DNA of 36,583 nucleotides. Origin: CAYLLN01 sp036496265 (lineage in GTDB: Bacteria > Planctomycetota > Planctomycetia > Pirellulales > Pirellulaceae). The translations under genes were made by a program, and so were the position numbers. The stretch is from the NCBI GenBank assembly GCA_036496265.1, contig DASXLL010000079.1, positions 1 through 36,583 on the forward strand, given 5' to 3'. Below are positions 8,358-16,892 of the stretch, piece by piece (within the stretch, counting starts at the first letter, position 1; each line of letters starts with the position of its first letter). The notes under the pieces are model-generated. The model worked only from the letters and a program-made list of their open reading frames with translations. It ran no database searches and had not been told where the DNA came from.

Positions 8358-8830
8358 CCAAGACAATCCTTGTCCTTCTCATAACGCCAGTAATTCTGGT
8401 CGTTTTGGCTTTCGCCGCAGTGTTTGGCACTATTGCCTACAATAGCCATATGCGGGTTAGAGATGCGACGCCGGCCTTCGAGCCGCTCGCGCGCCTCGGC
8501 TGCGAATTCCTTTCGCAGCCTTATGGCGGCCGACACTGTTACTACATTGCTACTTTCGGACCCAACTGCTCCCTGTCGGACAGTAACGTCGCAGAACTGC
8601 TTAGCCTTAATAAACTGCCTTCGCGAAATGAGCTCGACGTTGAAATCAAAACGACTGCTGTTACCGATGCCAGCGTTGTCGAGCTCAAACGCATTACGAC
8701 TATGGATGCGCTCGATGTGACTCAGTCATCGATCACGGACGATGGAATTGAAGACCTCCGAATGGCTCTACCTGGCTGCATGGTTGTGACACGAGAAATG
8801 ATGCGCAAAATGAGTGGAGAACAAAAATAG
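8354..8830 (+). CDS. Small membrane-anchored leucine-rich-repeat-like protein
   Basis: A 158-residue protein with one N-terminal hydrophobic segment (about residues 4-28: ILVLLITPVILVVLAFAAVF) and a soluble remainder. The C-terminal part has repeating T-x-V-T-D-A-S-V-V-E-L and S-S-I-T-D-D-G-I-E-D-L units, like planctomycete leucine-rich repeats; only about two units are recognisable. It is probably anchored in the membrane with the LRR part outside. Its start codon overlaps the stop of cobA-hemD by four bases (ATGA), suggesting coupled translation, although a functional link to tetrapyrroles is not evident. Function unknown. Confidence 0.75.
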   Translation: MTKTILVLLITPVILVVLAFAAVFGTIAYNSHMRVRDATPAFEPLARLGCEFLSQPYGGRHCYYIATFGPNCSLSDSNVAELLSLNKLPSRNELDVEIKTTAVTDASVVELKRITTMDALDVTQSSITDDGIEDLRMALPGCMVVTREMMRKMSGEQK

Positions 8831-8962
8831 CGCGCGACCACGACGAGCCACATCTAAACGCCTGGGAACGCACCCAAGCACGCTTTACGAAACCCCGTGT
8901 TTTTGCACACAATAGCAAGAACACAGCTCGGATATCCGGGCCTTAAAGAGGAGGGAGCCGCG

Positions 8963-9190
8963 ATGGAGACTTTGATGATGAGTTCCGGCGTTCTGCAAAT
9001 TGGCGAAACCGCCGGCGCCGTCTGGCGTGCTCTGAGCGAAAACCGCTCCCTGTCGCTGGCAAAGCTCGTGGAGCAGGTCGGCGGCAACCGCGACCTCGTC
9101 ATGCAAGCCGTCGGCTGGCTCGCCCGCGAGGACAAAATCGACATCACCGAAACCAAACGCGGCCGCATCGTCTCGCTTCGCGAGGTGTAA
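8963..9190 (+). CDS. Small winged-helix protein (DUF2582-like)
   Basis: A 75-residue protein. Residues about 11-65 read LQIGETAGAVWRALSENRS, then LAKLVEQVGGNRDLVMQAVGWLAREDKI, matching the small winged-helix family DUF2582, in which helices are followed by a short beta wing (here DITETKRGRIVSL). Such proteins probably bind nucleic acid, but no target is established. The start is fixed by a strong Shine-Dalgarno (GAGGAGGGA, 8950-8958) ahead of the ATG at 8963; an open frame from 8897 lacks such a site. It lies 132 bases after the LRR gene and converges with the antitoxin gene, 9 bases apart. Confidence 0.82.
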   Translation: METLMMSSGVLQIGETAGAVWRALSENRSLSLAKLVEQVGGNRDLVMQAVGWLAREDKIDITETKRGRIVSLREV

Positions 9191-9199
9191 CCCGTTGCC

Positions 9200-9430
9200 T
9201 TAGCCGGACGTATTACGCAGCCGCTGCATGACTTCGTCGAGCGTCAGCATTTTGGCGCGTCCAGAATCGATTTCCTCGAGCCGGCGGACGAGTTCTGCCT
9301 CATCTTCCGAGCTTAGCTCGAGCGGCCTCTCATCCTCCGGTAGGCTCTCGAGCAGCAAATGAGCCAATTCACCGCGTTGATCTGCGGGAAGGCCCAATGC
9401 TTGCAAAAAAACGTCGCCGGCCATGCTCAT
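9200..9430 (-). CDS. Orphan antitoxin of the addiction-module (TIGR02574-like) type
   Basis: A 76-residue acidic protein with the pattern LGLPADQRGELAHLLLESL, then SSEDEAELVRRLEEIDSG and TLDEVMQRLR. This matches the antitoxin family whose partners are ParE/RelE-type toxins. These antitoxins normally precede and neutralise the toxin. Here no toxin follows: the next gene in this direction is the convergent winged-helix gene, 9 bases away. The start is the ATG at 9428-9430, preceded by GGAG; ATG at 9424 is an alternative. It lies 41 bases downstream of the toroid gene and may be transcribed with it. Confidence 0.78.
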   Translation of the reverse strand: MSMAGDVFLQALGLPADQRGELAHLLLESLPEDERPLELSSEDEAELVRRLEEIDSGRAKMLTLDEVMQRLRNTSG

Positions 9431-9471
9431 CTCGTCATCTCCAAATCGCGATTAAACAATTATATCACGAT

Positions 9472-11868
9472 TCACTCGCCGCCCACCGGCAGCTTCCGCC
9501 ACTCCACTTCCAGCGACAACAAATTCATCGCCGTCACATACAGCCGCCCCGCCTGCGGCCCCCAGCGATCGGCAATCGGCAAGAGCGGATCCCAACTGCC
9601 GGCCAGCTCCCCGCGGCGAACCTGCGATTTCACCAAGAGCGGCTGCAGCCGATCGTTCCAAGCCTGCCATTTCTCGCCCCCGACCTGCGCCATGACCTGC
9701 GTTGCATAATACCAGTAATATGTGTCCCGCTCGTTTTGCCGGCCATTCATTTCGCTCGGCAAATTCGTTCCCAAAAACGCTGCTCCGCGAGTCACGTTCG
9801 CATCGTCACGCCTCCAGCCCGTATAGAGTCGCATGAGCAGCCCCACCGCCGTCATCGTCTTGCTGGCCACGCGGCCATGCCGCTGCTCCAGCGAATTCGG
9901 CGCGTATGGGTTATAGCAGAACAAATACGGCGCGCTTCCCGATTGCTGCGCCGTATCGAGCCAATGGCTAATCTTGCCATACGCATCCGGCGGCACTGCC
10001 AGTCCAGCGAATTCACCACTCTTCAGTGCCATTGTCATCCAGCCACTGACCGACGTATCCGCTCCAACACCCGGCGCATATCGCCAGCCGCCGCGCTCCG
10101 TTTGCTGCGCAGCAACAATAAAATCAATTGTTCGCTGCGCCGGCTCGCGCAGCGATGCGTCCTGCGTCATCCCGTATGCCTCGCACACGGCAATCGCCGC
10201 CAGCGCATGGCTATACAGCCACACGCTCTTGTTCGACGCATCATCCAGCGGCACGAACAAATCGCCGTTTGCTTTCTGGCGGCTCAGCAAAAATGCCAGC
10301 CCGCGCGCCACTACATCGTGATAGGCCAACTCGCGATGGTTATATCCGGCTCCTTGAAACGACATTACCGCTAGCGCCGTCGCCGCCGTGTCGCTCACCA
10401 GGCTCGCCCCCTCGGGAAAACCCTGCAAGCTCCAGCTTCCATCAGCCCGCTGATGCCGAGCTAAGAAAACAAGGCCCCGCTCGATGGCATCCTCGCTCTC
10501 AAGGACGCTGCCGCCAGATTCAATCTGGTTTCCGCCTCGCAGCCGTGCGGAGCGCGCACTGAACGCCTCTTTGGGAACCACGGAGCGAACCGCAGCTGGC
10601 GCCGCGATCGAGCGCGACGGCCTCGCGAGCGCCGCCAGCTCGTTCGGAATCAGCGCCGAACCGTCAACTCGCTCCGTTCGCCGAGAAGACGGCGGCGCTG
10701 TCAGCCGAGGCGCCTGGTCGCGGGCAATCGTCGCTGGCTGCGTCGTAGTGCCAGGAGAACCATCTCGCGACGCGATTGGCTTTCGCTCCGTTTGCATACG
10801 GCCCGTCCCCGCAACCAGCGGCTGATGATCGAGCCGCGCTTGCTCCACCGCCGCCTGTGCCAGTGCAGGCAATTCGACCGTCGCGACTGCGGACGGCTCC
10901 GCCAGCCTGGCCGGACCACGCGCGGCAATTTCGCTACGCAGATTTTCCTCGCCGCTCGCTTCCGGCTGCTGATAAATTGGAATTCGCCGCCGCGCGTCCG
11001 TTGGCTGATCAACAATCGGTTCCGACCGCTGCGCCGGTTCCTCAGCGACAGTACGCCGCGCCATTTCTGGCATAGCAACGGGCCGCTGATCGACTGCGAT
11101 TTGGCTTGCCTGAACCACTGCCGCCTGAATTGCAGCGGCCTGAGCCGGCGCTTCAGCCGCTGCCTCAGGTAGCTCGATTTGGCCGGCCGTCTGCGACGGT
11201 GCCTCGACTAAGCTGCGTGCGACATCCGCGGCTTCCAGCACTGGCATTTCCGGCCGATCTTCGCGCGATTTGTGGTCCAATTCAGCCGTCTGCGGCTTCA
11301 ATTCGCTCTCCAACTCGCGTGACGATTCCGCGGGCGCATCGAGCACAACATTGTCGAGCCTTTGCCGCTTGGTGGCTTCACGTTCCTCGGTCGGGAGCGG
11401 CGTCTCCGACTCCACGGGCATTTCAAAATCCTGCCGCGGCCGGTTCTCCTCCGGCAAATGTTCCACCGGCCGGTATTCGGCGATCTTCTTCGGTTCACGG
11501 CGGGCATTATTCATGCGACTCGGAACCAAATTCAAGTTAGCGCCCGTCTCCATTCGTGCATGAACCATCTGCACGACCAAGACCGCATGCACGATCAAGC
11601 ACAGAACCAGCGCCAACTGCAGCGGCCGCCGCACCAGCCGCGGATCGACAAACGCTACCCCAGCCATCGCGCCAATCGTTGCCAAACCAATCGAACCAAC
11701 GACGATCCAAACATGGAGCGGCCACTGCGCCAGTTCGCTCGTCTGCTGTTGAGCGACCAGGCCAATCAACAACGCTCCCAGCGCCGCCACCGCCGCCTGC
11801 ACCGGCCATGCCTCATCGTCAAAGTAATGACTTGCGATGGATCGATCGTCTTGCTGCGTCAGTGACAT
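9472..11868 (-). CDS. Membrane-anchored protein with C-terminal terpenoid-cyclase-like toroid
   Basis: A 798-residue protein in three parts. Residues about 20-100 hold three hydrophobic segments (VAALGALLIGLV, HVWIVVGSIGLATIGAMAGVA, LALVLCLIVHAVLVVQ). Residues about 105-460 are a long Ala/Pro/Arg/Glu-rich linker of low complexity. Residues about 462-798 form an alpha-alpha toroid of the prenyltransferase/squalene-cyclase repeat type, with QW-like motifs (HQRADGSWS, QQTERGGWRY, GELAGSWDP). The cyclase DxDD acid motif is not seen, so it is probably a binding rather than a catalytic domain. The architecture recalls TonB: membrane anchor, extended linker, terminal domain. It follows exbD by 146 bases and is inferred to be the motor's partner. 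Confidence 0.8.
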   Translation of the reverse strand: MSLTQQDDRSIASHYFDDEAWPVQAAVAALGALLIGLVAQQQTSELAQWPLHVWIVVGSIGLATIGAMAGVAFVDPRLVRRPLQLALVLCLIVHAVLVVQMVHARMETGANLNLVPSRMNNARREPKKIAEYRPVEHLPEENRPRQDFEMPVESETPLPTEEREATKRQRLDNVVLDAPAESSRELESELKPQTAELDHKSREDRPEMPVLEAADVARSLVEAPSQTAGQIELPEAAAEAPAQAAAIQAAVVQASQIAVDQRPVAMPEMARRTVAEEPAQRSEPIVDQPTDARRRIPIYQQPEASGEENLRSEIAARGPARLAEPSAVATVELPALAQAAVEQARLDHQPLVAGTGRMQTERKPIASRDGSPGTTTQPATIARDQAPRLTAPPSSRRTERVDGSALIPNELAALARPSRSIAAPAAVRSVVPKEAFSARSARLRGGNQIESGGSVLESEDAIERGLVFLARHQRADGSWSLQGFPEGASLVSDTAATALAVMSFQGAGYNHRELAYHDVVARGLAFLLSRQKANGDLFVPLDDASNKSVWLYSHALAAIAVCEAYGMTQDASLREPAQRTIDFIVAAQQTERGGWRYAPGVGADTSVSGWMTMALKSGEFAGLAVPPDAYGKISHWLDTAQQSGSAPYLFCYNPYAPNSLEQRHGRVASKTMTAVGLLMRLYTGWRRDDANVTRGAAFLGTNLPSEMNGRQNERDTYYWYYATQVMAQVGGEKWQAWNDRLQPLLVKSQVRRGELAGSWDPLLPIADRWGPQAGRLYVTAMNLLSLEVEWRKLPVGGE

Positions 11869-11931
11869 CTCAAGCTGCCCGTTTTCTTTGATTCCTTAAC
11901 GACCTTCTGCTCAAGCTCCTATCCTGCTCCT

Positions 11932-11956
11932 CGTTCCCACGCTCCGCGTGGGAACG
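11932..11956. repeat. Perfect hairpin repeat between exbD and the toroid gene
   Basis: CGTTCCCACG and CGTGGGAACG form a perfect 10-base stem around a 5-base loop. A second small stem (ACCCGC/GCGGGT) lies at about 11970-11984. This element type is widespread in planctomycete intergenic DNA (general knowledge). Here it lies inside an operon. Confidence 0.85.
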
Positions 11957-12014
11957 CCGCCTTCGGGGCACCCGCTCTGCGGGTCGGCTCTGCGTCTTTC
12001 TTGTTCCGACATAA

Positions 12015-12431
12015 TCACGGCTCATCCGCCAGCGACGCCGAATAGTCATGAATTCCCGCTTGGTTACATAACCGCATCGCCGTCGCCACAAAGTCCCAAG
12101 CCGCCCGCTTATCGGCCCGGATGATCACCGTCTGCGTCAGCGGATTATCGCCGCCAGCGAGCACGAGCATTCGGCCCAGTTCATCCGCGGTCAAAGCCTG
12201 CCCGCGAATTGTGTACCGTCCCGCTTCGTCGATGTTGATAAAAATCTCCCGGGGCTTCGCCGTCAGCGGCATCGCCGCCGTTCCCTCCGGCAGCTGCACC
12301 TTCAGCTCACGCTCGTCATTGGCGAACTGACTCACCACCATGAAGAAAATGAGCAGGTTGAACACCATGTCCATCATCGGCGTCAGATCCAACAGGCCCA
12401 GTGCCCGCCCGCGATTGATTTGAACTGCCAT
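12015..12431 (-). CDS. exbD: ExbD/TolR-type biopolymer transport protein
   Basis: A 138-residue inner-membrane protein that with ExbB converts the proton gradient into mechanical work. It has a short cytoplasmic N-terminus, one transmembrane segment and a periplasmic domain. The motor motif LLDLTPMMDMVFNLLIFFMV spans about residues 13-33; the Asp in MMDMVF is the proton-carrying aspartate equivalent to Asp25 of E. coli ExbD. The periplasmic part (IFINIDEAGRYTIRGQ, VIIRADKRAAWDFVATAMRLCNQAGI) is typical. It is 46 bases downstream of exbB and carries all key residues. The start is the ATG at 12429-12431. Confidence 0.93.
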   Translation of the reverse strand: MAVQINRGRALGLLDLTPMMDMVFNLLIFFMVVSQFANDERELKVQLPEGTAAMPLTAKPREIFINIDEAGRYTIRGQALTADELGRMLVLAGGDNPLTQTVIIRADKRAAWDFVATAMRLCNQAGIHDYSASLADEP

Positions 12432-12446
12432 GGGTACTACTGGGGT

Positions 12447-12475
12447 GGCTGTGTTTTGCGAAGCAGAACACGGCC
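12447..12475. repeat. Long-stem hairpin between exbB and exbD
   Basis: The 29 bases fold into a continuous 13-pair stem closed by a GAA triloop (GGCTGTGTTTTGC on one side, GCAGAACACGGCC on the other, with two G-U pairs). It fills most of the 46-base exbB-exbD gap. As RNA it could stabilise or attenuate the operon message (inference). Confidence 0.8.
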
Positions 12476-12477
12476 GC

Positions 12478-13299
12478 TCAAATGCTCGACTTCACTTCTT
12501 TAATCGCCGCCGCAGCGCCATTCCCGCTCGCAGGGTTGCGACTTGAATGTGCATCCGCCAGTGCTGGCAGCAAATGAAACGTCATCTCATCAATCTGATG
12601 AAACAGCCCTAAAATCCTGCCCTCAAAAAAATGCGACACCAATAGCGACGGAATCGCGACGGCCAGCCCCGCAAACGTCGTCACCAGCGCCGTATAGATG
12701 CCCCCCGCCAGCATCGTCGTCCGATCAGCCACTACCTCAGTCACCGTCAGCCGATGAAACGCCATGATCATCCCCTGAATCGTGCCGATCAGGCCCAGCA
12801 TGGTCGAAAGACTCGCCGCCAGATTGATCCACCGCACATTGCCATACAGCCGATCGGCTTCCCGCTGGCTCGCTTGCGCCGCGGCCGACTCGATCTCCGC
12901 CAGCGGCCTGCCAGCACGTGCGAGTAGCGCCCGCACTACATTCGCCGCGGCCGAAGGAAACCGCCGGCAGAGCGCGAGCCCTTTGTCGAGATCGAACGCC
13001 TCCGGTCCGCGTTCCAGTTCATCCAGCCCCCTCACCAACCCCGCCGGCAAAACCCGCCCCCGCCGCAGCGCAAACAGCCGCTCAATCGCCATCGTCACCG
13101 CGAGCACCGACATCGCAGCGATCGGAATCATAAAAACTCCGCCCGCCACCGCCAAATCCCAAATCCGAATCGACGGTGTGCCGAGCGGTTCGTTGCCCTG
13201 GCGATCTTGGGCAACTACGTCGAACGGCAATTGCACCATCGCTGTTGCAATGAGCAGCGTCCACCCGGTTTTTTTTCGCTTTCTAAACCAATCGAACAT
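12478..13299 (-). CDS. exbB: ExbB/TolQ/MotA-type proton channel protein
   Basis: A 273-residue inner-membrane protein and the pentameric channel partner of ExbD. The start is placed at the ATG at 13297-13299 (MFDWFRKRKK). The frame continues 23 codons upstream, but those codons run through a repeat. A signal-like segment (WTLLIATAMVQLPFDVVAQ) is followed by three transmembrane helices: GGVFMIPIAAMSVLAVTMA, then after the cytoplasmic loop INLAASLSTMLGLIGTIQGMI and YTALVTTFAGLAVAIPSLLV. The last two carry the conserved TolQ/ExbB pattern. The N-terminal signal-like extension is common in ExbB paralogues outside Proteobacteria. Gene order is TPR, exbB, exbD, toroid. Confidence 0.93.
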   Translation of the reverse strand: MFDWFRKRKKTGWTLLIATAMVQLPFDVVAQDRQGNEPLGTPSIRIWDLAVAGGVFMIPIAAMSVLAVTMAIERLFALRRGRVLPAGLVRGLDELERGPEAFDLDKGLALCRRFPSAAANVVRALLARAGRPLAEIESAAAQASQREADRLYGNVRWINLAASLSTMLGLIGTIQGMIMAFHRLTVTEVVADRTTMLAGGIYTALVTTFAGLAVAIPSLLVSHFFEGRILGLFHQIDEMTFHLLPALADAHSSRNPASGNGAAAAIKEVKSSI

Positions 13300-13342
13300 T
13301 TGGATTCGCTGACTGTTTGCAAGTAGTTGACCGGCATTTAGA

Positions 13343-13412
13343 ACCACGAAATACACGAAATACACCAAAGCGATTGACTGATCTTTTTCGTCTCTTTCGT
13401 GTTTTTCGTGGT
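13343..13412. repeat. Inverted repeat of the 'CACGAAA' type between the TPR gene and exbB
   Basis: ACCACGAAATACACGAAATA (13343-13362, continuing as CACCAAAG to 13370) faces TTTCGTGTTTTTCGTGGT (13395-13412, preceded by CTTTTTCGTCTC) as an imperfect inverted repeat. A related single arm occurs at 16850-16875, upstream of the epimerase. One arm lies in the open frame upstream of the true exbB start. Confidence 0.8.
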
Positions 13413-13446
13413 CGATCTCATCTTTGTTGGTAACCGCACGAGTTCG

Positions 13447-16400
13447 CTACAACTTGCCCAGCGCCGCCAGCCGCTTCCTGGCAATCTCCGCCAGTTCATG
13501 CCCTGCATGCCTTTCCAAGACAAACCGGTAGCAGCGCTCCGCATCTGCGACCAATTTCTTCTTCGTCGCTGCGTCGGCGGCTGTACCGATTTGCACTTCA
13601 GCGCAGCGCCCCGCCTCATAGCCGCTCTTAGCCTGCCAGTTTTTGGTTTCATTCGCGGCTTGCTCGCCGCCATAGCCGTACATCGCCCGTTGAAACTCCT
13701 TGCTGGCCTCGTCGTACTTCTTCGCGGCAAAGAATAGCTCACCGCGCATGAACCGCGCCCGCGCCCCAACCGTCCCCTTCGACTGCTCCGTAGCCGCTTC
13801 GTAATAGTGTTGCGCATCGTCAAGCTGCTTCAAGTTCTGCTTTGCCCAGCCCAATTCGTAATTCGCTTCCGCCAAGAGTGGCGATTCCGGCTGCGTCTCC
13901 AAAAGCTGCGTCAAAATCGCCGCACTCGTCTCCCATTTCTTCAGCTGCGCCGCCGTCTGTCCTGCATGGAGCAGCAGCATCGCCCGCGCTGTCGGCGATT
14001 CCGGCTTTGTCTTCAGCGCCACTTCGTACAAAGCCTCAGCCGCCTCGTATTTTTCCAGCCGAAACAAGCATTCAGCTCTCATAAACGCCGCATCCGCCGC
14101 CAGCGCCCCGCGCGGAAACGCCTTCAATTGCTCCGCAAAGTGCCGTTCGGCAGCCGAATACTGGACCGCTTCATACTCCGTCCACGCCAGCTTATACGTC
14201 GCCTTCTCCGCCAACTCTCCGGAAGCCTTCGCCGCTCGAGCCTTGCTATACGCCGTCGCAGCTTCGCCAAGGTCCTTTCGCTCATAGCAATCCTCGCCCA
14301 CATGAAACCATGCCTCAGCCGCCAGCGGGCTCTCGGGATAATCCTTGGCCAGCCGCTCGAATGCCTTCGCCGCCTCAACCTGCTTATCCTGCGACTTGAT
14401 CGCCCATCCGATTTCATACAGCGCCTGATCCGCCGATGCATATCGTGGATTCGCCTTCAGCAGCTCTTCAAACGACGCAGCCGCTGCCGCAGAATCCTTC
14501 GCCGCGACTTGAGCCAATCCCCGTTCGAACAATGCATCAGCTCGGCGCTCCGCTTCGGGACTCGACCGCAAGACAACATCCAGGTCGGCAACCGCGGCCG
14601 CAAAGTCGCCCAACTGCCGGCAGCACAGCGCCCGTCCATAACGCGCATCGCCCACAAGCGCGTGCTGGGGAAATGTTTCAATCAACTGCGAAAACGTCGC
14701 CCGGCCGGCAGCAAAATCCTTCTGCTTGTACTCCGCCCAAGCCTTGCCTTCCAGCGCATACGGCGCAAACGACGAGTCCGCGAACTTCGCCGCGACGATA
14801 CCATATTCGCGCACCGCCCCTTCGCTGTCGCCAGCCGCGGCGTTCCACTCACCCAGTCGATAATGAATCTCATCCAGCAGCTTGCTCATCGGATACTCGG
14901 CCAAAAATCGCCGCGCATGATCGATCGCAAGCGTTGTATCGCCCGCTTTGGCTTCCGTCCGCGCGAGCAGCAGCAGCGTCTCATCCGCCTGTCGCCATTT
15001 CGCAGACGCCGCCACCGACTCCCGCAGCGATTGTTTCGCTTCGGCGAACCGATTTTCGTGAAATTGGCTCGCCCCCACCAGAAATAACGCCTCCGCTCGC
15101 GCCTCGGCTGATTTCAGGCCTGCTGCCACCGGCGACAAATCCGTGATCGCGCCCTGGTAGTCCTTTTTCAAGTAGGAAATGAGTCCAACCCGCAGCCGCC
15201 ACGCATCCGCATCGGCATGTTTCGGACTTTCCGACAGCAGCTTGCGGTATTGAGCTCCCGCAGCGTCGTAGTTCCGTAGTTGCAAGTTGCACTCGGCAGC
15301 CACGTACTCCACATCCGCCCGGAAATCGCTTGCCGCGTAAGCCTTCAAGAATCGCTCGGCATATTGGAGCGCCTCTTCGTATCGCATCAGCTTCAATGCC
15401 GTGAATGCCGCGCCGTATAGCGCTTGAGCAGCCAGTTCATGTTGTGGATGGTCGTCCACGAGCTTCGCATACAGCGCCAGTGCCTCCTCCCGCCGCTCCG
15501 GCATTTCATACAGAGCGTCGGCCTGATCGAGCCGCAGGTTCACCGCAAAAGGCGCATCGCCATGTCGTACCGCTTCTTCTTTGCCAATCTCAGCCGCCTT
15601 TTTCGCTTCCCCGCGTTTCAGCAAAATCCGGCACAACCAGTGCGCCGCCTCAGCCGCCTCATGGCCTGGCAGTTGCATCGCCCTTATTAACCACTTGCTC
15701 GCCTCATCCAGTTTGTCAGCCCGATAAAACAACCGGCCCGCCAGCAGCGTCGCCTCCGCCACATACTTCGAATCAGGAAGTTTTTCCGGGACACTTGAGA
15801 AAACGGCCGCCGCGTCCGCGGCTCGGTCTAGCTTCACCAAACAATACCCCAGCCGAACTAACGCCCAGTCCCCGCCCTGATTCAGCGGATTAGCTGCCAG
15901 CTCGCCAAATAATTTTGCCGCCCGCTCCGCATCTCCCGCCTTGAGCAGCGACTCGGCCAGCCGCAATTTCACATCCGTCGCTCGCGGCTGCTGTCCAAAC
16001 TCCTTTAAAAACGCTTGATACTGTTCCGCTGCACCGCGACTGTCGCCCAACTCCTCCTCGGCCACGCCCAGCGCATACAGCGCTTCAGCCCGCCATTTTG
16101 AATTGGCAAACTGCGTGTCCAACCGCACATATGCTTTAATTGCCTCAGCTTTTTGACCAGCCGCATAAAACGCTTCGCCCCGATAGAACAAAGCTTCATC
16201 CGCGTGCTTGCTCGCCGGATATTTGTCTAACAGCGTCCCGAACGCCTTCGCCGCCGCTTCATACCGTGCTGCTTCTCCGCCGCGGGCCATTGCATACTGA
16301 CACGTCCCCAAATCGAACAGCGTCTCTTCCAGCAACTCGAATTTCGGATGCTTGGCCACCACCGCCTCAAACGCCTCCGCCGCCGCCGCAAAACTCTTGA

Positions 16401-16671
16401 GCTGCAGCTGGCAAACTCCCAGATAGTGCTGCGCCTTCGCCGCCAGCGGATCGCCAGGAAAATTCTTCAAAAACTTCTGCCATTCCTCGACCGCGACTTC
16501 CAGCGCCCCGTTGTTCTGAAAATTGGCCGCCTCGCGATAAGCGAGCACCGCTGCACTGGAGGAAACCGCTCCCTTGTCCTGCGCACCTGCGTCAGAAAGG
16601 AGCATGACGCCGACAACTAGCGCAATAAGGCCAACTCTCAATCCAATCCGCTCTCGGCTAATCGCTTTCAT
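13447..16671 (-). CDS. Large secreted TPR-repeat protein
   Basis: A 1074-residue protein with an N-terminal signal peptide (MKAISRERIGLRVGLIALV, then GVMLLSDAGA, likely cut before QDKG), so exported to the periplasm or envelope. The rest is an almost unbroken array of TPR-like helix pairs of 34-38 residues (for example ALEVAVEEWQKFLKNFPGDP, AAKAFERLAKDYPESPLA, YDEASKEFQRAMYGYGG), resembling long YbgF/BamD-like or Tol-associated TPR proteins. The start is the ATG at 16669-16671, preceded by AGGGA; a frame to 16758 has no such site. It is the first gene of the exbB-exbD-toroid operon. Role inferred: scaffold or effector of the motor on the periplasmic side. Confidence 0.88.
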   Translation of the reverse strand: MKAISRERIGLRVGLIALVVGVMLLSDAGAQDKGAVSSSAAVLAYREAANFQNNGALEVAVEEWQKFLKNFPGDPLAAKAQHYLGVCQLQLKSFAAAAEAFEAVVAKHPKFELLEETLFDLGTCQYAMARGGEAARYEAAAKAFGTLLDKYPASKHADEALFYRGEAFYAAGQKAEAIKAYVRLDTQFANSKWRAEALYALGVAEEELGDSRGAAEQYQAFLKEFGQQPRATDVKLRLAESLLKAGDAERAAKLFGELAANPLNQGGDWALVRLGYCLVKLDRAADAAAVFSSVPEKLPDSKYVAEATLLAGRLFYRADKLDEASKWLIRAMQLPGHEAAEAAHWLCRILLKRGEAKKAAEIGKEEAVRHGDAPFAVNLRLDQADALYEMPERREEALALYAKLVDDHPQHELAAQALYGAAFTALKLMRYEEALQYAERFLKAYAASDFRADVEYVAAECNLQLRNYDAAGAQYRKLLSESPKHADADAWRLRVGLISYLKKDYQGAITDLSPVAAGLKSAEARAEALFLVGASQFHENRFAEAKQSLRESVAASAKWRQADETLLLLARTEAKAGDTTLAIDHARRFLAEYPMSKLLDEIHYRLGEWNAAAGDSEGAVREYGIVAAKFADSSFAPYALEGKAWAEYKQKDFAAGRATFSQLIETFPQHALVGDARYGRALCCRQLGDFAAAVADLDVVLRSSPEAERRADALFERGLAQVAAKDSAAAAASFEELLKANPRYASADQALYEIGWAIKSQDKQVEAAKAFERLAKDYPESPLAAEAWFHVGEDCYERKDLGEAATAYSKARAAKASGELAEKATYKLAWTEYEAVQYSAAERHFAEQLKAFPRGALAADAAFMRAECLFRLEKYEAAEALYEVALKTKPESPTARAMLLLHAGQTAAQLKKWETSAAILTQLLETQPESPLLAEANYELGWAKQNLKQLDDAQHYYEAATEQSKGTVGARARFMRGELFFAAKKYDEASKEFQRAMYGYGGEQAANETKNWQAKSGYEAGRCAEVQIGTAADAATKKKLVADAERCYRFVLERHAGHELAEIARKRLAALGKL

Positions 16672-16849
16672 CGCTTCCCTGCCGCTTAACATGGGAGGGC
16701 GAGGCTGTTGCCGCTGGCGGCACAAGCCGCGCGCCGAGGCCTTGCAACTCGAATACACACATTCTGCAGTTTATCGGCCCGGCCAAAAGCGGTAAAGCAA
16801 ACGCAACTCGCCGGCCACGTTACGAACTAGCGGAATGAACTACAATTCT

Positions 16850-16875
16850 TTCGTGTGTTTCGTGTCTTTCGTGGT
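16850..16875. repeat. Single 'TTTCGTG' repeat arm upstream of the epimerase
   Basis: TTCGTGTGTTTCGTGTCTTT, continuing CGTGGT, is a second copy of the element at 13383-13412. It ends 17 bases before the GTG start at 16893. A half-copy of the 4968-type repeat (TGGGAGGGCGAGGCT, 16692-16706) lies in the same 221-base divergent region. Confidence 0.7.
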
Positions 16876-16892
16876 CCTCTCCTTTCATCATC

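Noticed and set aside
9397..10374. 325-codon plus-strand frame
   Set aside because: Antisense to the toroid domain, with the typical shadow composition rich in Arg, His and Pro.
13807..15087. 426-codon open frame on the plus strand
   Set aside because: Antisense to the large TPR gene, whose signal peptide and repeats are clear; the translation is Arg/Leu/Pro-rich with no domain, as expected from GC-rich opposite-strand frames.
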